DNA from: Saposhnikovia divaricata
Lineage: Eukaryota; Streptophyta; Magnoliopsida; Apiales; Apiaceae
Assembly: GCA_036435485.1 (NCBI GenBank)
Contig: CM071601.1
Location: forward strand, 183,866,939-183,930,938
Reading direction: 5' to 3'
DNA: 64,000 nucleotides
This document shows positions 33,879 through 46,782 of this stretch, piece by piece (the first letter of the stretch is position 1; each line of letters opens with the position of its first letter). The notes beneath the pieces are model-generated. The model was not told the DNA's origin, searched no databases, and saw only the letters and a list, made by a program, of their open reading frames with translations. The translations under genes were made by a program, and so were the position numbers.

Positions 33879-34382
33879 TTATGATGATATGTACATACGA
33901 TTTAAAAATAAAAATAAAAAAGGACACATATCATATACCTGGATTTTATTATAGGTTTTGAGAGCCAATTTGGATATGGCAGCCACAGGAAATCCCGGAT
34001 CATAGAGTACAGAAGGGGTGGTGGAAACACGCTGTTTGGGACCATTACGTCTGAAGTAAATTTTTCGGGGAAGCTTGGGATTAGTAACAGTCCTGGAGCG
34101 TTTCTTGACCACAGATTTGAAGGCATAATCTTTCTCATCACGATCACTATCCCCTAATACATCCTCCTCGGATTCCGGCTCCTCGGGACCATCCGTGTAT
34201 AACTCTGTTTTAAAATAATAAGATAAATCTTTTACCTCCACTGGAGGAGACTTGACAGCATTCTCCACCGATTCTGATTCCACCTCCTCCAACTCCGATT
34301 CTTCCGATTCCTCTTCCTCCTCCTCCGCAAATCCATCTCCATCACAATTAGAACCCAAATCAAATTCATTCTTCATCACCAT
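33879..34382 (-). CDS. Array copy 11 (open)
   Basis: 167 aa unspliced. Shares AFKSVVKK with copy 8, 2629 bp away. Confidence 0.75.
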   Translation of the reverse strand: MVMKNEFDLGSNCDGDGFAEEEEEESEESELEEVESESVENAVKSPPVEVKDLSYYFKTELYTDGPEEPESEEDVLGDSDRDEKDYAFKSVVKKRSRTVTNPKLPRKIYFRRNGPKQRVSTTPSVLYDPGFPVAAISKLALKTYNKIQVYDMCPFLFLFLNRMYISS

Positions 34383-34936
34383 TTCGCAATCTATTTTGCC
34401 CTAATTTTAATTTTTATGTTACTCTATCCCCCTTCTCCTCCCGCCCAAATATATACAGGCCTGGGACTGGGCCTGGGCTGGTGGTGTTTGAGATTTTTAA
34501 TTTTTTGTCAACTTCGTAACCTATTTTGTATTTTAAAAATAATTCTATAAAATGTTCTTTTTTCATTCTTTATTTATTTATAATTTCTATAAATTGTGTT
34601 GTTATTTATTTAAAACAATGTTGGCAAAGGTAATTGTTATAAGGAGAATTTGGTATAACAATGCTTTAGTTGTTGCTGGAATTATGGAGTAAAATACGGA
34701 TATTCTGCTAAGAACCCGAAGAACAGGGAGGAGCTTTGTAACTGATTGTGATTATGATGATATGTACATACGATTTAAAAATAAAAATAAAAAGGGCAAA
34801 TATCATATACCTGGATTTTATTATAGGTTTTGTGAGCCAATTTGGATATGGCAGCCACAGGAAAGCCCGGATCATAGAGTACAGAAGGGGTGGTGGAAAC
34901 ACGCTGTTTGGGACCATTACGTCTGAAGTAAATTTT

Positions 34937-35254
34937 TCAGGGAAGCTTGGGATTGGTAACAGTCCTGGAGCGTTTCTTGACCACAAATTTGAAGGCATAA
35001 TCTTTCTCATCACGATCACTATCTCCTAATACATCCTCCTCGGATTTCGGCTCCTCGGGACCATCCGTGTATAACTCTGTTTTAAAATAATAAGATAAAT
35101 CTTTTACCTCCACTGGAGGAGACTTGACAGCATTCTCCACCGATTCTGATTCCACCTCCTCCAACTCCGATTCTTCCGATTCCTCTTCCTCCTCCTCCGC
35201 AAATCCATCTCCATCACAATTAGAACCCAAATCAAATTCATTCTTCATCACCAT
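34937..35254 (-). pseudogene. Array copy 12 (nonsense)
   Basis: Same TGA after NPKLP and same EEPKSEED as copy 9, 2623 bp away. One base is missing just upstream of its ATG. Confidence 0.8.
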
Positions 35255-35645
35255 TCGCAATCTATTTTGCCCTAATTTTAATTTTTATGTTACTCTATCC
35301 CCCTTCTCCTCCCGCCCAAATATATACAGGCCTGGGACTGGGCCTGGGCTGGTGGTGTTTGAGATTTTTAATTTTTTGTCAACTTCGTAACCTATTTTGT
35401 ATTTTAAAAATTATTCTATAAAATGTTCTTTTTTCATTCTTTATTTATTTATAATTTCTATAAATTGTGTTGTTATTTATTTAAAACAATGTTGGCAAAG
35501 GTAATTGTTATAAGGAGAATTTGGTATAACAATGCTTTAGTTGTTGCTGGAATTATGGAGTAAAATACGGATATTCTGCTAAGAACCCGAAGAACAGGGA
35601 GGAGCTTTGTAACTGATTGTGATTATGATGATATGTACATACGAT

Positions 35646-36126
35646 TTAAAAATAAAAATAAAAAGGACAAATATCATATACCTGGATTTTATTATAGGTT
35701 TTGTGAGCCAATTTGGATATGGCAGCCACAGGAAAGCCCGGATCATAGAGTACAGAAGGGGTGGTGGAAACACGCTGTTTGGGACCATTACGTCTGAAGT
35801 AAATTTTTCGGGGAAGCTTGGGATTGGTAACAGTCCTGGAGCGTTTCTTGACCACAAATTTGAAGGCATAATCTTTCTCATCACGATCACTATCCCCTAA
35901 TACATCCTCCTCGGATTCCGGCTCCTCGGGACCATCCGTGTATAACTCTGTTTTAAAATAATAAGATAAATCTTTTACCTCCACCGGAGGAGACTTGACA
36001 GCATTCTCCACCGATTCTGATTCCACCTCCTCCAACTCCGATTCTTCCGATTCCTCTTCCTCCTCCTCAACGCAATCCATCTCCATCACAATTAGAACCC
36101 AAATCAAATTCATTCTTCATCACCAT
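35646..36126 (-). pseudogene. Array copy 13 (frameshifted N-terminus)
   Basis: A small insertion before the acidic tract puts the usual ATG out of frame. Another ATG (36113) opens a 155-aa frame with a different first 15 residues. Confidence 0.7.
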
Positions 36127-36495
36127 TTCGCAATCTATTTTGCCCTAATTTTAATTTTTATGTTACTCTATCCCCCTTCTCCTCCCGCCCAAATATATAC
36201 AGGCCTGGGACTGGGCCTGGGCTGGTGGTGTTTGAGATTTTTAATTTTTTGTCAACTTCGTAACCTATTTTGTATTTTAAAAATAATTCTATAAAATGTT
36301 CTTTTTTCATTCTTTATTTATTTATAATTTCTATAAATTGTATTGTTATTTATTTAAAAGAATGTTGGCAAAGGTAATTGTTATAGGGAGAATTTGGTAT
36401 AACAATGCTTTAGTTGTTGCTGGAATTATGGAGCAAAATACGGATATTCTGCTAAGAACCCGAAGAACAGGGAGGAGCTTTGTAACTGATTGTGA

Positions 36496-36999
36496 TTATG
36501 ATGATATGTACATACGATTTAAAAATAAAAATAAAAAAGGACAAATATCATATACCTGGATTTTATTATAGGTTTTGTGAGCTAATTTGGATATGGCAGC
36601 CACAGGAAAGCCCGGATCATAGAGTATAGAAGGGGTGGTGGAAACACGCTGTTTGGGACCATTACGTCTGAAGTAAATTTTTCGGGGAAGCTTGGGATTG
36701 GTAACAGTCCTGGAGCGTTTCTTGACCACAAATTTGAAGGCATAATCTTTCTCATCACGATCACTATCCCCTAATACATCCTCCTCGGATTCCGGCTCCT
36801 CGGGACCATCCGTGTATAACTCTGTTTTAAAATAATAAGATAAATCTTTTACCTCCATTGGAGGAGACTTGACAGCATTCTCCACCGATTCTGATTCCGA
36901 TTCCACCTCCTCCAACTCCGATTCTTCCGATTCCTCTTCCTCCGCAAATCCATCTCCATCACAATTAGAACCCAAATCAAATTAATTCTTCATCACCAT
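36496..36999 (-). pseudogene. Array copy 14 (TAA at codon 6)
   Basis: The start reads MVMKN then TAA. The rest is open. Shares PPMEVK, SILYD and a 6-bp shorter acidic tract with copy 15. Confidence 0.8.
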
Positions 37000-37282
37000 T
37001 TCGCAATCTATTTTGCCCTAATTTTAATTTTTATGTTACTCCATCCCCCTTCTCCTCCCGCCCAAATATATACAGGCCTGGGACTGGGCCTGGGCTGGTG
37101 GTGTTTGAGATTTTTAATTTTTTGTCAACTTCGTAACCTATTTTGTATTTTAAAAATAATTCTATAAAATGTTCTTTTTTATTTCTTTATTTATTTATAA
37201 TTTCTATAAATTGAATTGTTATTTATTTAAAACAATGTTGGCAAAGGTAATTGTTATAGGGAGAATTTTGTATAACAATGCT

Positions 37283-37804
37283 TTAGTGGTTGCTGGAATT
37301 ATGGAGCAAAAAGTACATACGATTTAAAAATAAAAATAAAAAAGGACAAATATCATATACCTGGATTTTATTATAGGTTTTGTGAGCTAATTTGGATATG
37401 GCAGCCACAGGAAAGCCCGGATCATAGAGTATAGAAGGGGTGGTGGAAACACGATGTTTGGGACCATTACGTCTGAAGTAAATTTTTCGGGGAAGCTTGG
37501 GATTGGTAACAGTCCTGGAGCGTTTCTTGACCACAAATTTGAAGGCATAATCTTTCTCATCACGATCACTATCCCCTAATACATCCTCCTCGGATTCCGG
37601 CTCCTCGGGACCATCCGTGTATAACTCTGTTTTAAAATAATAAGATAAATCTTTTACCTCCATTGGAGGAGACTTGACAGCATTCTCCACCGATTCTGAT
37701 TCCGATTCCACCTCCTCCAACTCCGATTCTTCCGATTCCTCTTCCTCCGCAAATCCATCTCCATCACAATTAGAACCCAAATCAAATTAATTTTTCATCA
37801 CCAT
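37283..37804 (-). pseudogene. Array copy 15 (TAA at codon 6)
   Basis: Same early stop as copy 14. It also carries the 68-bp deletion that removes most of the last exon and the intron acceptor, so the unit is 805 bp. Confidence 0.8.
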
Positions 37805-38087
37805 TTCGCAATCTATTTTGCCCTAATTTTAATTTTTATGTTACTCCATCCCCCTTCTCCTCCCGCCCAAATATATACAGGCCTGGGACTGGGCCTGGGC
37901 TGGTGGTGTTTTAGATTTTTAATTTTTGGTCAACTTCGTAACCTATTTTGTATTTTAAAAATAATTCTATAAAATGTTCTTTATTATTTCTTTATTTATT
38001 TATAATTTCTATAAATTGAATTGTTATTTATTTAAAACAATGTTGGCAAAGGTAATTGTTATAGGGAGAATTTTGTATAACAATGCT

Positions 38088-38615
38088 TTAGTGGTTGCTG
38101 GAATTATGGAGCAAAAAGTACATACGATTTAAAAATAAAAATAAAAAAGTACACATATCATATACTTGGATTTTATTATAGCTTTTGAGAGCCAATTTGG
38201 TTATGGCAGCCACAAGAAAGCCCGGATCATAGAGTACAGAAGGGGTGGTGGAAGCACGTTGTTTGGGACCATTACGTCTGAAGTAAATTTTTCGGGGAAG
38301 CTTGGGATTGGTAACAGTCCTGGAGCGTTTCTTGACCACAAATTTGAAGGCATAATCTTTCTCATCACGATCACTATCCCCTAATACCTCCTCCTCGGAT
38401 TCCGGCTCCTCGGGACCATCCGTGTATAACTCTGTTTTAAAATAATAAGATAAATCTTTTACCTCCACTGGAGGAGACTTTACAGCATTCTCCACCGATT
38501 CTGATTCCGATTCCACCTCCTCCAACTCCGATTCTTCCGATTCCTCTTCCTCCTCCTCCGCAAATCCATCTCCATCACAATTAGAACCCAAATCAAATTC
38601 ATTCTTCATCACCAT
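38088..38615 (-). CDS. Array copy 16 (open, short unit)
   Basis: 175 aa unspliced, ending FLLHNSSNH because of the 68-bp deletion shared with copies 15 and 22. Resembles copies 7 and 10. Private change KQRAS. Confidence 0.7.
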   Translation of the reverse strand: MVMKNEFDLGSNCDGDGFAEEEEEESEESELEEVESESESVENAVKSPPVEVKDLSYYFKTELYTDGPEEPESEEEVLGDSDRDEKDYAFKFVVKKRSRTVTNPKLPRKIYFRRNGPKQRASTTPSVLYDPGFLVAAITKLALKSYNKIQVYDMCTFLFLFLNRMYFLLHNSSNH

Positions 38616-38984
38616 TTCGCAATCTATTTTGCCCTAATTTTAATTTTTATGTTACTCTACCCCCCTTCTCCTCCCGCCCAAATATATACAGGCCTGGGAC
38701 TGGGCCTGGGCTGGTGGTGTTTGAGATTTTTAATTTTTTGTCAACTTCATAACCTATTTTGTATTTTAAAAATAATCCTATAAAATGTTCTTTTTTCATT
38801 CTTTATTTATTTATAATTTCTATAAATTGTATTTTTATTTATTTAAAACAATGTTGGCAAAGGTAATTGTTATAGGGAGAATTTGGTATGACAATGCTTT
38901 AGTTGTTGCTGGAATTATGGAGCAAAATACGGATATTCTGCTAAGAACCCGAAGAACAGGGAGGAGCTTTGTAACTGATTGTGA

Positions 38985-39488
38985 TTATGATGATATGTAC
39001 ATACGATTTAAAAATAAAAATAAAAAAAGACACATATCATATACCTGGATTTTATTATAGGTTTTGAGAGCCAATTTGGATATGGCAGCCACAGGAAAGC
39101 CCGGATCATAGAGTACAGAAGGGGTGGTGGAAACACGCTGTTTGGGACCATTACGTCTGAAGTAAATTTTTCGGGGAAGCTTGGGATTGGTAACAGTCCT
39201 GGAGCGTTTCTTGACCACAAATTTGAAGGCATAATCTTTCTCATCACGATCACTATCCCCTAATACATCCTCCTCGGATTCCGGCTCCTCGGGACCATCC
39301 GTGTATAACTCTATTTTAAAATAATAAGATAAATCTTTTACCTCCACTGGAGGAGACTTGACAGCATTCTCCACCGATTCTGATTCCACCTCCTCCAACT
39401 CCGATTCTTCCGATTCCTCTTCCTCCTCCTCCGCAAATCCATCTCCATCACAATTAGAACCCAAATCAAATTCATTCTTCATCACCAT
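38985..39488 (-). CDS. Array copy 17 (open)
   Basis: 167 aa unspliced. Private change YYFKIEL. Confidence 0.75.
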   Translation of the reverse strand: MVMKNEFDLGSNCDGDGFAEEEEEESEESELEEVESESVENAVKSPPVEVKDLSYYFKIELYTDGPEEPESEEDVLGDSDRDEKDYAFKFVVKKRSRTVTNPKLPRKIYFRRNGPKQRVSTTPSVLYDPGFPVAAISKLALKTYNKIQVYDMCLFLFLFLNRMYISS

Positions 39489-39857
39489 TTCGCAATCTAT
39501 TTTGCCCTAATTTTAATTTTTATGTTACTCTATCCCCCTTCTCCTCCCGCCCAAATATATACAGGCCTGGGACTGGGCCTGGGCTGGTGGTGTTTGAGAT
39601 TTTTAATTTTTTGTCAACTTCGTAACCTATTTTGTATTTTAAAAATAATTCTATAAAATGTTCTTTTTTCATTCTTTATTTATTTATAATTTCTATAAAT
39701 TGTATTGTTATTTATTTAAAACAATGTTGGCAAAGGTAATTGTTATAGGGAGAATTTGGTATAACAATGCTTTAGTTGTTGCTGGAATTATGGAGCAAAA
39801 TACGGATATTCTGCTAAGAACCCGAAGAACAGGGAGGAGCTTTGTAACTGATTGTGA

Positions 39858-40346
39858 TTATGATGATATGTATATACGATTTAAAAATAAAAATAAAAAA
39901 GGACACATATCATATACCTGGATTTTATTATAGGTTTTGAGAGCCAATTTGGATATGGCAGCCACAGGAAAGCCCGGATCATAGAGTACAGAAGGGGTGG
40001 TGGAAACACGCTGTTTGGGACCATTACGTCTGAAGTAAATTTTTCGGGGAAGCTTGGGATTGGTAACAGTCCTGGAGCGTTTCTTGACCACAAATTTGAA
40101 GGCATAATCTTTCTCATCACGATCACTATCCCCTAATACATCCTCCTCGGATTCCGGCTCCTCGGGACCATCCGTGTATAACTCTGTTTTAAAATAATAA
40201 GATAAATCTTTTACCTCCACTGGAGGAGACTTGACAGCATTCTCCACCTCCTCCAACTCCGATTCTTCCGATTCCTCTTCCTCCTCCTCCGCAAATCCAT
40301 CTCCATCACAATTAGAACCCAAATCAAATTCATTCTTCATCACCAT
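39858..40346 (-). CDS. Array copy 18 (open)
   Basis: 162 aa unspliced. An in-frame 15-bp loss removes five residues after ELEEVE; unit 858 bp. Confidence 0.75.
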   Translation of the reverse strand: MVMKNEFDLGSNCDGDGFAEEEEEESEESELEEVENAVKSPPVEVKDLSYYFKTELYTDGPEEPESEEDVLGDSDRDEKDYAFKFVVKKRSRTVTNPKLPRKIYFRRNGPKQRVSTTPSVLYDPGFPVAAISKLALKTYNKIQVYDMCPFLFLFLNRIYISS

Positions 40347-40715
40347 TTCGCAATCTATTTTGCCCTAATTTTAATTTTTATGTTACTCTATCCCCCTTCT
40401 CCTCCTGCCCAAATATATACAGGCCTGGGACTGGGCCTGGGCTGGTGGTGTTTGAGATTTTTAATTTTTTGTCAACTTCGTTACCTATTTTGTATTTTAA
40501 AAATAATTCTATAAAATGTTCTTTTTTCATTCTTTATATATTTATAATTTCTATAAATTGTATTGTTATTTATTTAAAACAATGTTGGCAAAGGTAATTG
40601 TTATAGGGAGAATTTGGTATAACAATGCTTTAGTTGTTGCTGGAATTATGGAGCAAAATACGGATATTCTGCTAAGAACCCGAAGAACAGGGAAGAGCTT
40701 TGTAACTGATTGTGA

Positions 40716-41219
40716 TTATGATGATATGTACATACGATTTAAAAATAAAAATAAAAAAGGACAAATATCATATACCTGGATTTTATTATAGGTTTTGTGA
40801 GCCAATTTGGATATGGCAGCCACAGGAAAGCCCGGATCATAGAGTACAGAAGGGGTGGTGGAAACACGCTGTTTGGGACCATTACGTCTGAAGTAAATTT
40901 TTCGGGGAAGCTTGGGATTGGTAACAGTCCTGGAGCGTTTCTTGACCACAAATTTGAAGGCATAATCTTTCTCATCACGATCACTATCCCCTAATACATC
41001 CTCCTCGGATTCCGGCTCCTCGGGACCATCCGTGTATAACTCTGTTTTAAAATAATAAGATAAATCTTTTACCTCCACTGGAGGAGACTTGACAGCATTC
41101 TCCACCGATTCTGATTCCACCTCCTCCAACTCCGATTCTTCCGATTCCTCTTCCTCCTCCTCCGCAAATCCATCTCCATCACAATTAGAACCCAAATCAA
41201 ATTCATTCTTCATCACCAT
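40716..41219 (-). CDS. Array copy 19 (open)
   Basis: 167 aa unspliced. AHKTYNK class and otherwise close to the consensus of the array. Confidence 0.75.
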   Translation of the reverse strand: MVMKNEFDLGSNCDGDGFAEEEEEESEESELEEVESESVENAVKSPPVEVKDLSYYFKTELYTDGPEEPESEEDVLGDSDRDEKDYAFKFVVKKRSRTVTNPKLPRKIYFRRNGPKQRVSTTPSVLYDPGFPVAAISKLAHKTYNKIQVYDICPFLFLFLNRMYISS

Positions 41220-41586
41220 TTCGCAATCTATTTTGCCCTAATTTTAATTTTTATGTTACTCTACCCCCCTTCTCCTCCCACCCAAATATATACAGGCCTG
41301 GGACTGGGCCTGGGCTGGTGGTGTTTGAGATTTTTAATTTTTTGTCAACTTCGTAACCTATTTTGTATTTTAAAAATAATTCTATAAAATGTTCTTTTTT
41401 CATTCTTTATTTATTTATAATTTCTTTAAATTGTATTGTTATTTATTTAAAACAATGTTGGCAAAGGTAATTGTTATAGGGAGAATTTGGTATAACAATG
41501 CTTTAGTGGTTGCTGAATTATGGAGCAAAATACGATATTCTGCTAAGAACCCGAAGAACAGGGAGGAGCTTTGTAACTGATTGTGA

Positions 41587-42095
41587 TTATGATGATATGT
41601 ACATACGATTTAAAAATAAAAATAAAAAAGGACACATATCATATAACTGGATTTTATTATAGGTTTTGAGAGCCAATTTGGATATGGCAGCCACACGAAA
41701 TCCCGGATCATAGAGTACAGAAGGGGTGGTGGAAACACGCTGTTTGGGACCATTACGTCTGAAGTAAATTTTTCGGGGAAGATTGGGATTGGTTACAGTC
41801 CCGGAGCATTTCTTGACCACAAATTTGAAGGCATAATCTTTCTCATCACGATCACTATCCCCTAATACATCCTCCTCGGATTCTGGCTCCTCGGGACCAT
41901 CCGTGTATAACTCTGTTTTAAATAATAAGATAAATCTTTTACCTTCACTGGAGGAGACTTGACAGCGTTCTCCACCGATTCTGATTCCGATTCCACCTCC
42001 TCCAACTCCGATTCTTTCGATTCCTCTTCCTCCTCCTCCGCAAATCCATCTCCATCACAATTAGAACCCAAATCAAATTCATTCTTCATCACCAT
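41587..42095 (-). pseudogene. Array copy 20 (frameshifted)
   Basis: One A is missing in the codons for YYFK, which shifts the frame. Several other private changes are present (VKKCSGTV, GFRVAA). Confidence 0.8.
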
Positions 42096-42650
42096 TTCGC
42101 AATCTATTTTGCCCTAATTTTAATTTTTATGTTACTCTACCCCCTTTCTCCTCCCGCCCAAATATATACAGGCCTGGGACTGGGCCTGGGCTGGTGGTGT
42201 TTGAGATTTTTAATTTTTTGTCAACTTCATAACCTATTTTGTATTTTAAAAATAATTCTATAAAATGTTCTTTTTTCTTTCTTTATTTATTTATAATTTC
42301 TATAAATTGTATTGTTATTTATTTAAAACAATGTTGGCAAAGGTAATTGTTATAGGGAGAATTTGGTATAACAATGCTTTAGTGGTTGCTGGAATTATGG
42401 ACCAAAATACGGATATTCTGCTAAGAACCTGAAGAACAGGGAGGAACTTTGTAACTGATTGTAATTATGATGATATGTACATACGATTTAAAAATAAAAA
42501 TAAAAAAGGACACATATCCTATACCTGGATTTTATTATAGGTTTTGAGAGCCAATTTGGATATGGCAGCCACAGGAAAGCCCGGATCATAGAGTACAGAA
42601 GGGGTGGTGGAAACACGCTGTTTGGGACCATTACGTCTGAAGTAAATTTT

Positions 42651-42974
42651 TCAAGGAAGCTTAGGATTGGTAACTGTCCTGGAGCGTTTCTTGACCACAA
42701 ATTTGAAGGAATAATCTTTCTCATCACGATCATTATCCCCTAATACATCCTCCTCGGATTCCGGCTCCTCGGGACCATCCGTGTATAACTCTGTTTTAAA
42801 ATAATAAGTTAAATCTTTTACCTCCACTGGAGAAGACTTGACAGCATTCTCCACCGATTCTGATTCCGATTCCTCCTCCTCCAACTCCGATTCTTCCGAT
42901 TCCTCTTCCTCCTCCTCCGCAAATCCATCTCCATCACAATTAGAACCCAAATCAAATTCATTCTTCATCACCAT
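42651..42974 (-). pseudogene. Array copy 21 (nonsense)
   Basis: A TGA after NPKLP, at the same codon as in copies 9 and 12 but in a different base context (CTT CCT TGA), so probably an independent event. Confidence 0.8.
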
Positions 42975-43255
42975 TTCGCAATCTATTTTGCCCTAATTTT
43001 AATTTTTATGTTACTCTACCCCCTTCTCCTCCGGCCCAAATATATACAGGCCTAGGACTGGGCCTGGGTTGGTGGTGTTTGAGATTTTTAATTTTTTGTC
43101 AAATTCATAACCTATTTTGTATTTTAAAAATGATTCTATAAAATGTTCTTTTTTTTTCTTTATTTATTTATAATTTCTATAAATTGAATTGTTATTTATT
43201 TAAAACAATGTTGGCAAAGGTAATTGTTATAGGGAGAATTTGGTATAACAATGCT

Positions 43256-43783
43256 TTAGTGGTTGCTGGAATTATGGAGCAAAAAGTACATACGATTTAA
43301 AAATAAAAATAAAAAAGTACACATATCATATACTTGGATTTTATTATAGCTTTTGAGAGCCAATTTGGTTATGGCAGCCACAGGAAAGCCCGGATCATAT
43401 AGTACAGAAGGGGTGGTGGAAACACGTTGTTTGGGACCATTACGTCTGAAGTAAATTTTCCGAGGAAGCTTGGGATTGGTAACAGTGCTGCAGCGTTTCT
43501 TGACCACAAATTTGAAGGCATAATCTTTCTCATCACGATCACTATCCCCTAATAACTCCTCCTCGGATTCCGGCTCCTCGGGACCATCCATGTATAACTC
43601 TGTTTTAAAATAATAAGATAAATCTTTTACCTCCACTGGAGGAGACTTTACAGCATTCTCCACCGATTCTGATTCCGATTCCACCTCCTTCAACTCCGAT
43701 TATTCCGATTCCTCTTCCTCCTCCTCCGCAAATCCATCTCCATCACAATTAGAACCCCAATCAAATTCATTCTTCATCACCAT
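43256..43783 (-). pseudogene. Array copy 22 (nonsense in the acidic tract)
   Basis: A TAA replaces a Glu codon in the acidic tract. Carries the 68-bp deletion (unit 809 bp). Confidence 0.8.
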
Positions 43784-44175
43784 TTCGCAATCTATTTTGC
43801 CCTAATTTTAATTTTTATGTTACTCTACCCCCCTTCTCCTCCCACCCTAATATATACAGGCCTGGGACTGGGCCTGGGCTGGTGGTGTTTGAGATTTTTA
43901 ATTTTTTGTCAACTTCATAACCTATTTTGTATTTTAAAAATAATTCTATAAAATGTACTTTTTTCTTTCTTTATTTTTTTATAATTTCTATAAATTGTAT
44001 TGTTATTTATTTAAAACAATGTTGGCAAAGGTAATTGTTATAGGGAGAATTTGGTATAACAATGCTTTAGTGGTTGCTGGAATTATGGAGCAAAATACGG
44101 ATATTCTGCTAAGAACCCGAAGAATAGGGAGGAGCTTTGTAACTGATTGTGATTATGATGATATGTACATACGAT

Positions 44176-44661
44176 TTAAAAATAAAAATAAAAAAGGACA
44201 CATAACATATACCTGGATTTTATTATAGGTTTTGAGAGCCAATTTGGATATGGCAGCCACAGGAAAGCCCGGATCATAGAGTACAGAATGAGTGGTGGAA
44301 ACACGCTGTTTGGGACCATTACGTCTGAAGTAAATTTTTCGGGGAAGCTTGGGATTGGTAACAGTCCTGGAGCGTTTCTAGACCACAAATTTGAAGGCAT
44401 AATCTTTCTCATCACGATCACTATCCCCCAATACATCCTCCTCGGATTCCGGCTCCTCGGGACCATCCGTGTATAACTCTGTTTAAAATAATAAGATAAA
44501 TCTTTTACCTCCACTGGAGGAGACTTGACAGCATTCTCCACCAATTCTGATTCCGATTCAACCTCCTCCAACTCCGATTCTTCCGATTCCTCTTCCCCCT
44601 CCTCCGCAAATCCATCTCCATCACAATTAGAACCCAAATCAAATTCATTCTTCATCACCAT
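44176..44661 (-). pseudogene. Array copy 23 (frameshift and TAG)
   Basis: One T is missing before TELYTDG. It also has the TAG for Lys in VVKKRS that copies 24 and 25 share. Confidence 0.8.
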
Positions 44662-45249
44662 TTCGCAATCTATTTTGCCCTAATTTTAATTTTTATGTTA
44701 CTCTACCCCCCTTCTCCTCCCGCCCAAATATATACAGGCCTGGGCCTGGGCTGGTGGTGTTTGAGATTTTTAATTTTTTGTCAACTTCATAACCTATTTT
44801 GTATTTTAAAAATAATTCTATAAAATGTTCTTTTTTCTTTCTTTATTTATTTATAATTTCTATAAATTGTATTGTTATTTATTTAAAACAATGTTGGCAA
44901 AGGTAATTGTTATAGGGAGAATTTGGTATAACAATGCTTTAGTGGTTGCTGGAATTATGGAGCAAAATACGGATATTCTGCTAAGAACCCGAAGAACAGG
45001 GAGGAGATTTGTAACTGATTGTGATTATGATGATATGAACATACGATTTAAAAATAAAAATAAAAAAGGACACATATCATATACCTGGATTTTATTATAG
45101 GTTTTGAGAGCCAATTTGGATATGGCAGCCACAGGAAAGCCCGGATCATAGAGTACAGAAGGGGTGGTGGAAACACGCTGTTTGGGACCATTACGTCTGA
45201 AGTAAATTTTTCGGGGAAGCTTGGGATTGGTAACAGTCCTGGAGCGTTT

Positions 45250-45534
45250 CTAGACCACAAATTTGAAGGCATAATCTTTCTCATCACGATCACTATCCCC
45301 TAATACATCCTCCTCGGATTCCGGCTTCTCGGGACCATCCGTGTATAACTCTGTTTTAAAATAATAAGATAAATCTTTTACCTCCACTGGAGGAGACTTG
45401 ACAGCATTCTCCACCAATTCTGATTCCGATTCAACCTCCTCCAACTCCGATTCTTCCGATTCCTCTTCCCCCTCCTCCGCAAATCCATCTCCATCACAAT
45501 TAGAACCCAAATCAAATTCATTCTTCATCACCAT
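45250..45534 (-). pseudogene. Array copy 24 (TAG)
   Basis: Stops after AFKFVV through the shared TAG. ESELVEN variant. Confidence 0.8.
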
Positions 45535-46128
45535 TTCGCAATCTATTTTGCCCTAATTTTAAATTTTATGTTACTCTACCCCCCTTCTCCTCCCGCCCAA
45601 ATATATACAGGCCTGGGACTGGGCCTGGGCTGGTGGTGTTTGAGATTTTTAATTTTTTGTCAACTTCATAACATATTTTGTATTTTAAAAATAATTCTAT
45701 AAAATGTTCTTTTTTCTTTCTTTATTTATTTATAATTTCTATAAATTGTATTGTTATTTATTTAAAACAATGTTGGCAAAGGTAATTGTTATAGGGAGAA
45801 TTTGGTATAACAATGCTTTAGTGGTTGCTGGAATTATGGAGCAAAATACGGATATTCTGCTAAGAACCCGAAGAACAGGGAGGAGATTTGTAACTGATTG
45901 TGATTATGATGATATGTACATACGATTTAAAAATAAAAATAAAAAAGGACACATATCATATACCTGGATTTTATTATAGATTTTGAGAGCCAATTTGGAT
46001 ATGGCAGCCACAGGAAAGCCCGGATCATAGAGTACAGAAGGGGTGGTGGAAACACGCTGTTTGGGACCATTACGTCTGAAGTAAATTTTTCGGGGAAGCT
46101 TGGGATTGGTAACAGTCCTGGAGCGTTT

Positions 46129-46413
46129 CTAGACCACAAATTTGAAGGCATAATCTTTCTCATCACGATCACTATCCCCTAATACATCCTCTTCGGATTC
46201 CGGCTCCTCGGGACCATCCGTGTATAACTCTGTTTTAAAATAATAAGATAAATCTTTTACCTCCACTGGAGGAGACTTGACAGCATTCTCCACCAATTCT
46301 GATTCCGATTCAACCTCCTCCAACTCCGATTCTTCCGATTCCTCTTCCTCCTCCTCCGCAAATCCATCTCCATCACAATTAGAACCCAAATCAAATTCAT
46401 TCTTCATCACCAT
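46129..46413 (-). pseudogene. Array copy 25 (TAG)
   Basis: Same TAG and ESELVEN as copy 24, 879 bp away. The sequence beyond the stop remains in frame. Confidence 0.8.
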
Positions 46414-46782
46414 TTCGCAATCTATTTTGCCCTAATTTTAATTTTTATGTTACTCTACCCCCCTTCTCCTCCCGCCCAAATATATACAGGCCTGGGACTG
46501 GGCCTGGGCTGGTGGTGTTTGAGATTTTTAATTTTTTGTCAACTTCATAACCTATTTTGTATTTCAAAAATAATTCTATAAAATGTTCTTTTTTCTTTCT
46601 TTATTTATTTATAATTTCTATAAATTGTATTGTTATTTATTTAAAACAATGTTGGCAAAGGTAATTGTTATAGGGAGAATTTGGTATAACAATGCTTTAG
46701 TGGTTGCTGGAATTATGGAGCAAAATACGGATATTCTGCTAAGAACCCGAAGAACAGGGAGGAGATTTGTAACTGATTGTGA

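Noticed and set aside
35124..35390. Plus-strand Ser/Asp-rich frame
   Set aside because: It is the antisense reading of the acidic tract in copies 12 and 13.
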